From assembly GCA_006176705.1 (NCBI GenBank), contig QRFJ01000477.1, positions 1,340,214 through 1,404,213 of the forward strand: a stretch of DNA of 64,000 nt, written 5' to 3'. Every line of letters starts with the position of its first letter. The stretch's first letter is position 1. Source of the DNA: Cocos nucifera (taxonomy: Eukaryota; Streptophyta; Magnoliopsida; Arecales; Arecaceae). Below are positions 11,654 to 23,100 of the stretch, in pieces. The notes under the pieces were generated by a model. It was not told the DNA's origin, ran no database searches, and worked only from the letters and a program-made list of their open reading frames with translations. The translations under genes were made by a program, and so were the position numbers.

Positions 11654-13245
11654 ATGGAGCCGAAGAACGAAAAAGGAGAAGGAAAGTCCAAATGAAATGG
11701 GTGGCATCCCAACTATCTGAGGTTTCTCAACCCTTCGAAGAATCCATTCAGGAGGAATCCATTCAAGAAGAACCCATTTAACCTCAATAAGATCAAGGTA
11801 TACCAAACTCACCTCCTCCACCAGCTTCACCTGTCAGTAGGATGGCTACTAGAGCCATTGCAATGAGAAGGAGAGTTGATTTTTATTTCTTTGAAAGTTA
11901 TAATTTTTTTATTGGAACATGGATTGATAGGATGGGGTGGAGGAATTTCTGTACAATGGACATCCCCATGTACCTTAAATTGGTTAGAGAGTTCTTTGAA
12001 AATCTTAAAAGAGAATTTTTTGAAATTATAAGTACAGTCAAAGGCACACAAATTGAGGTGATAGAGGAGAGTTTAGCTTAGACCTTTGGAATCACAAAAG
12101 AAGGTTTTATGCCTGATAAGTTATCTGACAGAAAGAGGGGTTTGAGATTAATTATGGATAGGGATGATATCATTGGAGATGTACTGGCACCCACACTATC
12201 AGTAGAAATGAGAGTTCCTCATCATATCATCAGTGGAATTTTTATTCTAAAATTAGGTAGACATGACTTTGTGTCTGAAAGAGAGCTGTGCATGATATAT
12301 TTGATGGTTTAGGGAACTCAGATAAATCTGCCTAGCATTATAATGCATCAAATGAGAGAGGCAGCACCTAGAAATGAGATGTATTTGTCGTATGGAATGG
12401 CCCTAACCAGTATATTTGAGACTGTAGGAGTGTCACTAGAAAATGAAGTAAGTAAGAATCAGTCTCAGTATGATATATATGACATGAGAGCCTTAAGCAG
12501 AATGTAGTATCACGTAGAGGATGGAAGATGGGTCAAGAACATTTTTGGTCAAGAGAGGAGAGCGCTTAGGGTTGTAGAGGTAGGAGAGCCCTCTACTCCA
12601 ACTGCGGGCTGAGATGCACCTGACACTGAACCTGGTACACCTATGACACCTTGAGCTCCACAGGGAAGATTCCCACAGACACCAGCGGCTGACTCTGCTC
12701 TATGGAGAGACTGGCAGATATGATATATACCAAAGTCAGTAGAGAGATTCAGAGACTATCTGAGAGAGTAGAGAATGTATAGATAGATATGAGATCTATC
12801 TCTTAGAGGCTTTCTATTTTGGAGCAGAGGGAGCACACACATGACACATCCACTGATCACTCTAGCATCATTCAGGAGCTTGCTTGACTCAGGGGGTGAG
12901 TTGAGTCTGGAGGCATGAGATGATGGCAGCAATCAGTAGTTTAGGTTAGGCACAACAGCAGGATATCATTTTAGTACTTGGAGCCATGGGCAGTTTGATT
13001 AAAAAAGTAGAAAGACTCGCTCCAGGTGCGATACCACCAGCAGTAGCAGCAGATGCCATGGTTAGGATAGCCATGCCTCGACCTCCACCTCCTCCACCTA
13101 TGTCATCTGATCAGACCACCCAAATATTCACGAGTGAGAGCAGACCACCACTCAGAGTCTACACTCATGGAGGGCCTCCTCCCTCATAGGTAGCCAGACC
13201 TTCTGCTAGGACTAGGAGCAGGAGAGCCAGACCTTCTACCTCATG
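11654..13245 (+). pseudogene. Env-like / plant transposon-protein ORF downstream of Sirevirus pol
   Basis: A third coding region follows pol, a position known in several Sireviruses, where it is called env-like. Visible pieces run through frames broken by stops: a likely start at 11654 or 11692, then MATRAIAMRRRVDFYFFES, YLKLVREFFENLKREFFE, VKGTQIEVIEESLA, FGITKEGFMPD, VPHHIISGIFILK and MALTSIFETVGVSLENE. This layout resembles the plant domain often annotated as putative plant transposon protein, including the LVREFF motif. The C-terminal third (12580-13245) is rich in Pro, Ser and Thr, with a run of seven prolines near 13090, and is in several frames. I see no clear signal peptide or membrane segment, so a membrane-fusion role is unproven. 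At least five stops: inactive. Confidence 0.65.
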
Positions 13246-14042
13246 AGCCTCATCCCAGATATTAGAGATTCTATCTAATTATGAGTAATCTCATAGGCTC
13301 TAGTGTCTGTCCACTTCTTGTACTTAAATCTATGTATTAGGAGTATATGGTTGTATTTGACTCTATGCTTATATTTGACTCTATGTACTTGGCACTTATA
13401 GATGTAAACTTGCATAACCTAGTCTTGCTTTGAACTTGATGCTTCATTGTATCATAGTGCATTTTGTTAACGTAATGAAACTCATGATCACTTGCTCTTA
13501 CACTTGTTTTGAACATTTGCCTTAAATTTATATTTTTGATTGATAATAAAAAAAGGGAGTAATATGTATATGAGCATGAATTCATTCACTTTGAATATGT
13601 TAAAATTCATACACTATTCATTCACTTTGAATGTGTTAAATTTAAAATTTTTAGCATAAATGTGTTAAGGTGAAAATTTTCAACTTGAATGTATTAAGCA
13701 TGAATATGTTAAGGATTGAAATTTTCAGCATATATGATATGTATTATAAGTTTGAAGTTTGTGCCATGATACATACTCTATGTATGATTGTTTAATACTA
13801 ATGCTTGGCACATACATATGGATATATGCTGGTAATTTATCATTCTAATAAGTACAAGTAGAAAACTTAATCTTGAATTGAAAAGATATATTAAAAATAT
13901 AAGTATAAATTGAGGGAGAGACAAATATGAAAATACAAAAGGGATTAAATCGTTAATCTATTGAAAATATCCTTAATGCATTGTTATTGCACATTTCTTG
14001 CTCATATACTCAAAGTTTTGTCATCATCAAAAAGAGGGAGAT
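13246..14042 (+). promoter_or_regulatory. 3' untranslated region of Sirevirus-A with repeated polypurine motifs
   Basis: AT-rich with no gene. The functional polypurine tract, AAAAAGAGGGAGAT, ends at 14042 against the LTR. Two related purine motifs lie upstream: AAAAAAAGGGAGTAA at about 13548 and TTGAGGGAGAGAC at about 13910. Repetition of the PPT upstream of the 3' LTR is a described Sirevirus trait. A short direct repeat (ATTCATTCACTTTGAAT, near 13577 and 13615) followed by variants of TGTTAAG lies at 13575-13720. Confidence 0.65.
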
Positions 14043-15175
14043 TGTTGACCCCAAGACTTGATTTTGATGAGTAACAAAATATTTGAGTATATATTTGAAC
14101 TAATGAAGTTGATGAGATCATGTTTCAGGATGTATTTTGAAGTATTAAATAAAACATCCATATAAATCTCGAGTGGAGGCTCAGGAGAAATATAGAAGAT
14201 GATAATTTTGAAGCAAAGTTCGGCACGGTCTCGAGCGAAGGCTCGAGTTGACTCGGGGTCCATGAGCTGAGGATCAAGTAGAGTAAAAAATCTCAAGCAG
14301 AGGAACAAGTAGAGCAAAAGGCCTCGAGCTGAGGCTTGATTCGACTCGAGCTCCAACGGCTAGTTTTTGCAGATTGTCTAGAACTATGTAGATTTGGTTC
14401 AAACGGTCATTTTTGCTTCTCCAATGGTCAAATAGGGTAAATAAGGTTCTCCAGCCTTCCAAATGTGGAAAATCATCTACAAAACATCTAGAGGAAGTGA
14501 CATGAATATAAGATCATTGAAAGAAATCAAAAAGTGAAGAGAAAGAATCTAAAAGAGCCCTAAAAAGAGAGCATTCCACTCTCAACTTTAAAAACATCAA
14601 ATCAAGTGATTCTATTATGCAAGAAGACAAGCTCAAATAGTTCAAAATCCTTCCTCTAAGAAGATTCCAAAAAGCTTCATCGACTTATTTGCTCATCAAA
14701 GGAGTTTTTTGTTCATTTTTATTGTTCAACTTTTCTCCTTCTTGTAACTTAGCTTCAATAGAATTTAGAAGCTAAGAGAAAGGCTTATCCAAGCCTGAAA
14801 ATTGGATTGTAAGCCAAGGGTTGGGTTAAGGGGTTGGTTATGGTTGGTGAGCTGGTGTAAAAATGAACTAGATTTTGGATAGTGCGTCTTGAAAAACTAT
14901 CTGGCTGTAATCATGGAGAGATTATAGTGAAATTCTCAAGTGGGCCTTGGAGAGTGCACGTAGGTGCAAGGGGTACTGAACCGCTATAAATTTTCTAATA
15001 TTTATGTTTGCCTTATTTACTTCATTCCATTGCATTTATATTTCTGCATTTCTGCATACTTAGAACTAAAGCATACACCATCACATCACTTATTTTTGAA
15101 AATAGCACCTAACTTATTTTAAGTTTTGAAAAACCCAATTCATCCCCCCGTCTTGGATTGTCTTGTTAGGCAACA
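14043..15175 (+). repeat. 3' LTR of Sirevirus-A
   Basis: 1133 bases running from TGTTGACCCC to TTAGGCAACA, i.e. the normal TG...CA ends of a Copia LTR, preceded by a good polypurine tract. The U3 part (14170-14360) is rich in CTCGAG-like palindromes. The partner LTR is left of the window, so identity and age cannot be judged. The flanking bases GTACC (15176-15180) are the expected right copy of the target duplication. Confidence 0.85.
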
Positions 15176-15218
15176 GTACCGGAGCACAAATTATAGTAGT
15201 GGATAGAGATTGAAGAAT

Positions 15219-16075
15219 ATGGAGAAGACAAGCATAATCAAGATGGAGATCAACAGGTCCGATGGGAAGGGTAATTTCTCCGTATGGCAAGCAAGGGTAA
15301 TGGATGTCCTCATCCAACATGGGTTGATCGATGCTCTCTTGTATGACAAGATGCCAGCCACCATAAAGATGGAGGATTGGAAGCGGATCTAGATGTAGGC
15401 GGTGAGCATGATCCGCTTGTACTTAGTAGATGATATGGTGATTCATGTACTTGGCAAGACTTTTTCGACAGTGCTGTGGTTGAAGCTTGAGAAGTTGTAC
15501 ATAGCGAAGTAGCTCACCAACATGCTATTCTTTTGGAGGCAATTCTACCAGCTATAGATGGATGAAGGCCAAAGCATGCAGAAGCATCTATTCAACTTCT
15601 AGAAGATCCTCACCGACCTTCTCAGCATTGGTGAAAAAATTGAGAAGAAGACCAGAGCGTTGGTCTTGCTAGTGTCGCTCCTCCCTTCATATGAGTCCTT
15701 GTTGATTGCTCTTCTAGTGGGAAAGAGCACCATCAAGATGGATGAGATCGCTACAGCGATACTCTAGAATGAGGTTCTCAAGAGGAAGAACCTAGCTTCG
15801 AGCTTAGATAGTGGCAGCTCAACCTTGATGATTTCTAAAGGAGTAGGAGATAGTAGATGGAGCAACAGAGGATTGCGAGGAAGATGATCTAGGTCCAAGA
15901 TGAAGGATCCGAGCAAGATTAGATGCTATAGGTGCGATGAGTTGGGGCATCAAGTCAAAGATTGTCCACAACTCAAGGATCCGATGAGGGCTACTGCAGC
16001 GACAGCTAGTAGCGAGTCAGATAATGATGTTTTAGAGATATCTGATGAAATATCTAGTTCTTTCCAATAGTGAAT
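15219..16075 (+). pseudogene. Gag of Copia-B
   Basis: Copia capsid and nucleocapsid protein. The ATG at 15219 opens MEKTSIIKMEINRSDGKGNF followed by SVWQARVMDVLIQHGL, the standard Copia gag start (target-peptide Trp and ARVMD). Further pieces: LYLVDDMVIHVLGK, KLEKLYIAK, HLFNF, ILTDLLSIGEKIE and SLLPSYESLLIALL. The zinc knuckle CYRCDELGHQVKDC (CX2CX4HX4C) is intact at 15924-15965. The reading frame keeps well but is broken by at least eight stops, many of them TAG where CAG or TGG is likely. The product would stay in the cytoplasm and package element RNA. Confidence 0.88.
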
Positions 16076-16500
16076 TTTAGATTCTACATGTACATATCAT
16101 GTTTATTGCAGAAATGAGTAGTTTGACTTCCTGAAGAGTAGTGATGGCACTATTTATCTATCGGATGGATCGAACTGTGCAATTAAAGAAATTAGAATGG
16201 TCAACTAGAAGACACATGATGGTGTAGTGAGAAGATTGGGGGAGGTCCGATACATATCCAATTTCAGATGGAATCTTATCTCACTGAGCAGACTGGATTT
16301 GAACGGCTATAGGTGGGTAGCTGATGATGAAATCCTGAAGATCATGCATGGCGATAGGATGATATTGAAAGAAAAGAAGAAGATAAGAGGATATTACTAT
16401 CTGACAAGAAGTTCAGTACGAGGTAGAGCTTCAAGAGCCAGTGAAAGCTCAGTACAAGGTGGAGCTCCAAGTGGAGATAGATCGAGCACGAGATGAAAGA
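16070..16500 (+). pseudogene. Protease and pre-integrase of Copia-B
   Basis: Follows gag after a stop. WILDSTCTYHV holds the active-site Asp, but the third residue of the D-S/T-G triad is Thr, not Gly. Then come DGTIYLSDGSNCAIKEI, RYISNFRWNLISLSRLDLNG and ILKIMHGDRMILKEKKKIRG, the usual stretch before integrase. It ends in a Glu/Arg/Ser-rich hinge where Gypsy-D is inserted. The aspartic protease would cut the polyprotein. Confidence 0.8.
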
Positions 16501-16516
16501 CTTGAGAGGACGAGAG

Positions 16517-18068
16517 TGATAAATATCATAAAATCACCAATAAAAGTATTAATTTATCAATTAATTTATATTTATTTTTAAGAATTAATAAATAATTTAT
16601 ATATATTTTTGAGAAATTAATATTTTTATTAATTAAAAATTATTTAAAAATAAAAAATAAAATATTATTATCAATAGAAAGAGCTTATTTTTTTGATCAT
16701 AATGAAATAAGTTTGAAGTAAAATGGAGCTAAAATGGATCAGATATAAATTTTTAAAGATAAAAAAAATAAATAAAAAAAAATGGCTCAGCCGGCTCTGC
16801 AAGCCAAGCCAAGCCATCAAAGCCGACTCAGTCGTAAAAGCCATCAACTGATCCATGAAACTAAGCAAAGACCTCTAGCTTAGTAGAAGACAACAAATCA
16901 CACACTACCACAAGGTGGACCAAGACTTCTAAGAGGTTTATAGTATTTTTATCATTGTGCATGAGGCATTTTTATCATTTCACTCATCAAAATGCGTGTG
17001 TTGATTGATTGTGGTGTGTGGTGCAGTCGGTCCACATGGTCTATAGGAATAGTAAAGGCGCAATTGAATAGCTGTGGTAGCTTGCGGTCAAGATCGGACG
17101 ATGGAGGTTTAAAATTGAATTTGATTCGAAATCAGCTTCATGCGAATTACCATCAGACGGCAGCGCTCACATTTGACTCAAATCCAACGGTCCAGAACGC
17201 TCCCAATGGCGAATCAAACACCAGCGCTTGATCCAATGGCCCAATCTTCTCCATCAAAGCATGATCCGATGGTCTATAGTCAATCCAACTATGGAAAGGA
17301 GTTTTAAGGGGTTTTTGCTTGATTTTGGAGCCGTTTGATCAGCATCCAATAGCCAGAACACATCCAAACTGATGTAATCCAATTTTGATCTGAATTTCTT
17401 CATATTTTGATGGAAAAAAAGGCTTTTAGTCCCACATTGCCTAGAAGAAAACTCTCCAGCCCTCCTAGCTCTATAAATTGGATCTCAGGCCTCTAGAATT
17501 CATTGTCTTCAGTTAAGGTGAAGCTTTGGTATAGGATAGAGCTAGGCTTTGGTTAATGACTGCTTCGAGGCAACTAGTGTCGAGAGAAAGAGCTAAACTT
17601 CTACACCATCATTCTGCCAATACCGATCCAAGATCAGAGATCAGCCTATTTTAATTTTTTTCTTTTTTTTTTAAATTTCATGTATTTAAATTATGAATCT
17701 TTTAATTAATGCAATATTTATTTTTATACTCTTTAATTTTATGCTCTTTATTTTTATTATAATTTAATTTTTGTACTATAGTTATTGCTCTTTATTTTAC
17801 TACAAGTAGATATTAAAATCTAAATAGTAGATCCTAGTACCAAGTTTATTTTTCTGCACTATTTAAATTCCACTTTTAATTTTTGACTTCAGTTTTATTT
17901 TCAAAATCTTTCTTTTTCTTTTGTAAAATCAAAGATTTCAAATCTAAAACACTACCTTCTTTGTGGATTCGATTCGACTCACTACTATCTATGTATTTTT
18001 AATTATTTTAAGAAGTCAGATTAAATTAATAAATACGGTGTCTTAATGACAACATCCTACTCTTATCA
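16517..18068 (+). repeat. 5' LTR of Gypsy-D, intact
   Basis: 1552 bases. TATA-like TATAAAT at 17472-17478. The site GATCAGCATCCAATAGCC near 17338 is the uninterrupted form of the place where F sits in the other LTR. AT-rich stretches flank a more balanced U3 core. Confidence 0.9.
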
Positions 18069-18074
18069 AGTTTT

Positions 18075-18092
18075 TGGCACCATTACCAAGGA
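18075..18092 (+). promoter_or_regulatory. Primer-binding site of Gypsy-D, decayed
   Basis: TGGCACCATTACCAAGGA starts six bases after the LTR. It fits the tRNA-Asp type site of Athila and related Gypsy elements (TGGCGCCGTTGCCGGGGA) with five differences, all G to A. The homologous site in G (40919-40936) has only two differences. Confidence 0.7.
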
Positions 18093-18654
18093 AGGAATAA
18101 ATGCTATTCTTTTATTAATTTCTTTGATTTTTTTTGTAAATTAATTATAAATAATTTTTTTGTAAATATTGCTTACTAATATTTTTTTTATTTTGTAGGA
18201 AAAAAGATAAAGAAGAATAAAATTAAGGAAAGCAAAGCTTTTAATCCTGCTTGGTGAGATCAATCCTAACCGTAGTCCTTTTCTCTTTTTATTTATTTAT
18301 TTATTTTATTTTTAAATTAAATTTTAAAAAAATATATATCCACTTAAATCTAATTAAAAGTCCTATGATAAGATTAGAAATTTTAACTGCTTAGAGCATG
18401 TATCATGTTAGTTTTATTTTTATTTTTTTTTTGGTGATCGCTGGAGATAAGGTAAACTCTTCAAGTTTAATTAGTTGCATACATCTAGTTTAAGTTGCAT
18501 AGAATCCTTTGATTGAAATTTTTTTGTGTATATTCATAGTAAATCAACATAAGGGCAATATCCAATTAAACAAGATAAGATGAAAATTTGATCATCCTTT
18601 CTTAGCCCACAAACAACCAACCAGCATCCTGCATTGACCTAAGCCTTTTATTTT
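18093..18654 (+). other. Leader of Gypsy-D, part 1
   Basis: AT-rich, no gene seen. Interrupted at 18655 by Tat-E and continued at 31117. Confidence 0.6.
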
Positions 18655-19546
18655 TGTTGGTGCAAAACTTGGTCATCATCGGATGAGTGCCGAAGTCAGA
18701 GAAGATGATGTCACCATCGATGACCTGCAGGATAAGTCTTATCTAGAGCCCGGGGTGGGTGGCTCTGGCAAGACCCTTCGATGATCAAGTCAGCTCTTTC
18801 GGCCAACAAAAATGGAGTACTCAAAAGAGAAAATTATAGGATATCGAGAAGGAGAAGAGAGTTTAGAGAAAATATATCTGAAGGATTTCTTTTATAGATA
18901 GTCTGTAACAAATTGATAGTGACAACCATCACTATCAGATGGTGGGCCACTCGGAACCACATGAAGTTTGTTATAGGAGGTAGTGTCTATTGTCATGGTG
19001 TGCCAGTCCATTAGGATTTAATAGTCAAAGTTTAGAGGAGCAAACACCAGTTGGTGAAGAATCTTTGAGTTACATCAATACCAAAGAAGTTTAAACTCCT
19101 CTTAGATAGTCTATAGGTGAGTTGGTTTGTATGTAGAGTCAGATTCATGCAGAGACCTTTTTGGGCAACTGTGAGAAGCTTGGCTGCTAGAGGAGTCCGA
19201 AAGAAGTTCGACTGCTGGAGGAATCCAAAAGGAGTTTGGCTGTTGGAGAAATCCAAAAGGAGTTTGGTTGCTGGAGGAATCCAGTAAAGGTTTGGCTGCT
19301 AGAGGAGTCCAAAAGGAGTTCGATTGCTGGAGGACTTCGAAAGAAGTTTGGCTGTTGGAGGACTTTGAGAGAAGTTCGACTGCTGGAGGAATCCAGAAGG
19401 AGTTCGGCCACTGAAGAAATTCGGGAGAGATTTGGCTGCTGGAGGACTTCGGGAGAAGTTTGTGATTGAAGCTCTCCCGTGATTACCAGTTACACTTGGC
19501 TGAGTACCAAACCAAACTTCAGCGGCAGTGAGGTTTACCCCCAATA
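18655..19546 (-). repeat. 3' LTR of Tat-E
   Basis: 892 bases, plus-strand ends TGTTGGTGC and CCCAATA. Shorter than its partner (1049 bases); the difference fits copy number in the internal 28-bp array. TA...TA-like ends: the right LTR begins TATTGG and both end CAATA. Confidence 0.88.
19182..19461. repeat. 28-bp minisatellite, about 10 copies, in the left E LTR
   Basis: Unit close to TTCGACTGCTGGAGGAATCC plus AAAAGGAG. Copies vary at several positions but keep the 28-base spacing. Repeating open frames on both strands over this array come from the repeat, not from genes. Confidence 0.9.
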
Positions 19547-19561
19547 ATAGTTCCCCTACTT
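19547..19561 (-). promoter_or_regulatory. Polypurine tract of Tat-E
   Basis: On the minus strand AAGTAGGGGAACTAT stands directly against the 3' LTR. This is where plus-strand DNA synthesis would start, and it confirms that E points to the minus strand. Confidence 0.8.
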
Positions 19562-20189
19562 TCGAGTTCGAGATTCCATGGAAGGAAGTAAAAAGATGAC
19601 TGCCAAAGTTCCTTTCCAAGCTCCCACCTTATCGAGATGAGATATTCTGATGTTTACTGCACTGGCATTAAAACTTTTCAAATCTGAAATGAGTCCAAAA
19701 AGATGGCCGTTCATTTCTCCCATCGAAGCTCTGCCCCAGGAACAGTGCCATAAAGACCCCACCTGTGGCAACCTTTCTGTCATGATGAGTGGGACATGCG
19801 GTGCACGCTGACCGACCGAAGTTGATCCATGATCATAACTATCTTGGATTACTTCTGGCTATTTAAGATCTTCTTCCTTCATCTGAAAGTCATTTCTGCC
19901 CGAGTCTTCTCCCTTCATCAGCCTCCGTCTGTCTTCTTCCCAAGGGTCTTAACCTTCTCCCTCGTCTTCCTAATTTTCGGACATTCTTTCGATTGGTCTT
20001 CATTGCATCCATCGTCCTTTCATTTTCTCTAGATAGGTTAGGTTAGTTTTCCAACTCTTCTCTTAGGTTATTCATACTTTTCATTTCTAGCTTTCTTGCT
20101 TCCCTGATTTTTTGGTGGCGAGCTTTGCCCCGCATTTCTTTTTATTATTCTTTTTTTGGGGGGTTTCCTAGGGTTTAATCTCGATTCGA
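19562..20189. other. Spacer of Tat-E; possible promoter of the opposite-strand gene
   Basis: No coding match. It precedes the plus-strand gene at 20190 and includes pyrimidine-rich DNA (19870-20100) and the stretch TTCTTTTTTTGGGGGGTTTCC near 20145. Any promoter here is guesswork. Confidence 0.4.
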
Positions 20190-23100
20190 ATGTCTTTTGA
20201 AACCTCTCACTTCATCGATTCATGGGATTTGTTCGGATCGACCTTCTTTGACCCTACACCCTTGACCGAGGTAGAACCCAAGAACATGTCCCGCTCGTCT
20301 TTTGCTCTAGACACCATCCCGTCTGTTCTTACCTTGAATGATCTTTCTCTAATTTGAATCCAATACGGAATCCCTCCAAAATATGACCTTGAACTCTTTG
20401 GCTCTGACGATCGAGTCAGCTCCCCTCTGATCGACTGATTTCGCTTGTACTTAGAAACTTTGCATGCCGGGCTTAGGCTCCCACCGTCCTCTTTTGTAGT
20501 CACCCTCTTTCAATTTTTAAACATCTCCTTTGCATCTGTCATACCAAACTTTCTTCGATTCATCATAGTTTTTCTCTCCCTCTATCGGTTGGCTGAAGTC
20601 CAGTCGATCATTTCGCTTTTTAGAAATTTCTATACTTTCAAATGCCATCCTTCCATGAAGAATTGGTGGTACTTTTTTCCTCAGGTTGGCAAGAAGAGGT
20701 TATTGGAAGGTGCCCCTTCTTTCATTCACAACTGAAAGAAAAGGTTCTTTTTTGTACATTGTCCGATCCTGCCATTAGGTCTTCCTCTGTGGGGTTATAT
20801 TAGGAAGTCAGCTTGCCAAGCTCCTAGATTAGATAGAGCTGACCTTGATTCCTCCAGTAAACTTAAGGCATACCGAGTTCCTCCTCTTCCCAACCTTCTA
20901 AAGGAATAGACCTTATTCAACTTAGATCTGAGTCCCCATGACCCCATAGGTACATCTTTTAATTTTTGGATCCACACGATTTTGCACACGTGTATTGCTA
21001 GTGATCACACTTTTTTTTTATTACAGAAATAGACACACAAGCTATCGAGATGCTTACCAAAGGGTTCTACACCAAGAAGAGGAAAGAGGAGGCACCAAGC
21101 GATGGCTCAAAGAGGGCGAAGGTCAGTGCTTCCAGCTCCGAAGTCCCTGCCCCCACTATCGCTGCATCCGAGGTCATCGTCAGTTCCAAGATTGTCTTAA
21201 CTACCGAGGTCTGCACCGCTGGCATGGGCCCAGTGCCTTCCATGCCCTCAAGTCCCTCCAGCAGGGATCGAACTTTGAATTTTTCTACCAAAGAAGAGAT
21301 AGGGGAAGGAAGAAAAAAGAAGGCCATCGCTAAGATGTCCCGCAAGGCTCGCCTTAGCGGGGCGGATGGCGATAGCAACGAACGAGGGGATGATCCATTT
21401 GACAACCCAATGATCATCCAAGATCTAACTGATAGATTCGCCATGCCAAAGGTGGTGGACCAGATGGCCGACCTTGACCCACGGCAGCTCATCTAGGGTT
21501 CTCTCGGAATCATTCTCAAGGTGATTGCTTCATTGCTCAACTCTTTCTCTTCTCTTCTCTTCTCTTTCTTTTCTTTTTCTTTTCTTTTTTTTTTCAATTT
21601 TTTTAACATCAATCATTTGTTACAATCGGATCACCAGATGCTCACCTACATCAAGAGGGCACTTCGATAGGAGGCAGAGGCACAAAAGGCCCAAGAGGAC
21701 CTTCGAGTCAAGATCCGCCATCTTCAAGAGAGGGTTGATGAGGTCGAGCACCTTGCCGAGGAGAAGGCGGCATACATCAAAAGTCTTCAGGGCATGCTTT
21801 ATGAAAAGGAGTTAGTCTCGGTCGGACTAAAAGCCGCACTAGCCTTAGAGGAGGAAAAGAGGAGGAAAGTCGAGAATAGGATCGCCGAACTAGAGACCCA
21901 AATGATGAAGTCGGTCTCAGAGGCGATGACCTGGGCTATGGAAAAGTTCAAAACCTCTCCAAAGATGAGGAACCTGAATGTCAAGCTCGGCCAAGAGGCA
22001 TTTATCAAGGGTTTCAAAATATGCAAAGACAGGGTGGCTCGGAGGTTCTCCAAACTCGACCTCAGCTTTTTGAAGGAGGAAGACAAGGCAGACACGGGAC
22101 CATCCGATGCCGCAGTTGATCCTTCCTTCATTGAGCCTGCATTTGATCTGTTTGAGTCTATCATAGAAGCGCCCGAGCTAGTTCAGGCACCTGAGGTAGT
22201 CGAGAGCACTCCAATTCCATCTTCTGTCACCCCTTCCGAGGTTGAAATCCTCGAATGGTTATATATTTTACTTTTTCGACCCTTTTTTGCTTTATACTCA
22301 AAATTTTTGATTAAATGAAGGTGGATTTCTTTTTTGTCCATATCTTGAATAATTTTCATACCTTGAATGTAGTCTTTCGTCGATGGTAACCCACTGTCTT
22401 AGGGGGTTCCCCTGAAACCCTAATAAAAAGCCTAAAGAAGAAAGTCCATCAGCTGAAGAAGCAGTTAAAGAAGACAGAGGATGACCTTCGAGCTTCACAG
22501 AAGAATGCTTCGGAGGTGACCAAAGAGATTACTCACCTTCGAAACTTGCACATGAAAGATGCTGCTAGTTCCAGCATTCGAAAGGGGAGCCTCAAGAGGG
22601 AGCTGGCTGAACCTTGGAAGAGTGTGAGCGACAAATTCTGGGCATTAACAGCGAAGATCGGCTCCCTCGAGACTCAACTCAAGACGGTCAATGAGAAAGT
22701 TCAACTTCTGGAGGAGAGCTCATCGTGGTCCTCCGATAAGGTGTTGTTTGAGTGGGATTGGTCGACGAGATCTCCGCACTTCAAAAGCAGCTGCACGATG
22801 CTGAGCTCACATATGAGACCTACCAACTGGGCTGGAGTGGTAGGATGTCCATGTTACAACAAAAACTTCGTGCCTCCAACAATGAAGTAGCCCAGCTCCA
22901 ATGGCAACTCGATGATGGTTTTTAGGCTAGTATGAGCAGGGAGGCTAAGGAGGTCACCTCTTTTAAGAGGATCATCGATGAGCTCTGGGAGTCGATCGGA
23001 GTGGAAAAGGTCAAGGTTCAGCGGCTGTAGCTTCAGCTCACCTATGAACATCGAGCTATCAACGACATGGAGGCCGAGTCTGAAGTTTTGTGGAGATAGC

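Larger units (their letters stand above)
1839..15175 (+). mobile_element. Sirevirus-type Ty1/Copia element A, right part, with nested insertions
   Basis: Visible parts in order: pre-integrase fragment (1839-1956), integrase, RT, RNase H (8578-11237), an env-like region (11654-13245), a non-coding stretch with repeated polypurine motifs, and an LTR (14043-15175). Gag, protease and the 5' LTR would be left of the window. Assignment to Sireviruses rests on three points: the pol sequence type, an extra downstream reading frame, and the PPT AAAAAGAGGGAGAT directly before an LTR beginning TGTTGACCCC. Copia-C interrupts it with a clean GTTAG duplication, and the reading frame resumes across that site. 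Stops and frameshifts throughout mean it is dead. Confidence 0.88.
15176..16516 (+). mobile_element. Ty1/Copia element B, first visible part
   Basis: The outer element that received both Sirevirus-A and Gypsy-D. It begins abruptly with TACCGGAGCAC, which looks like the remainder of a Copia primer-binding site (TGGTATCAGAGC type). So A was inserted at that site and the 5' LTR of B lies beyond the left edge. B continues after D at 54453. Confidence 0.75.

Noticed and set aside
19187..19619. Repetitive Leu/Ser-rich frames on both strands, also at 30737-31045
   Set aside because: Readthrough of the 28-bp minisatellite; three units give 84 bases, so every frame stays open.
21067..21492. 141-residue minus-strand frame opposite the antisense gene
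   Set aside because: Shadow of the plus-strand coding region. The plus strand has the splice sites, domain order and matching neighbours.
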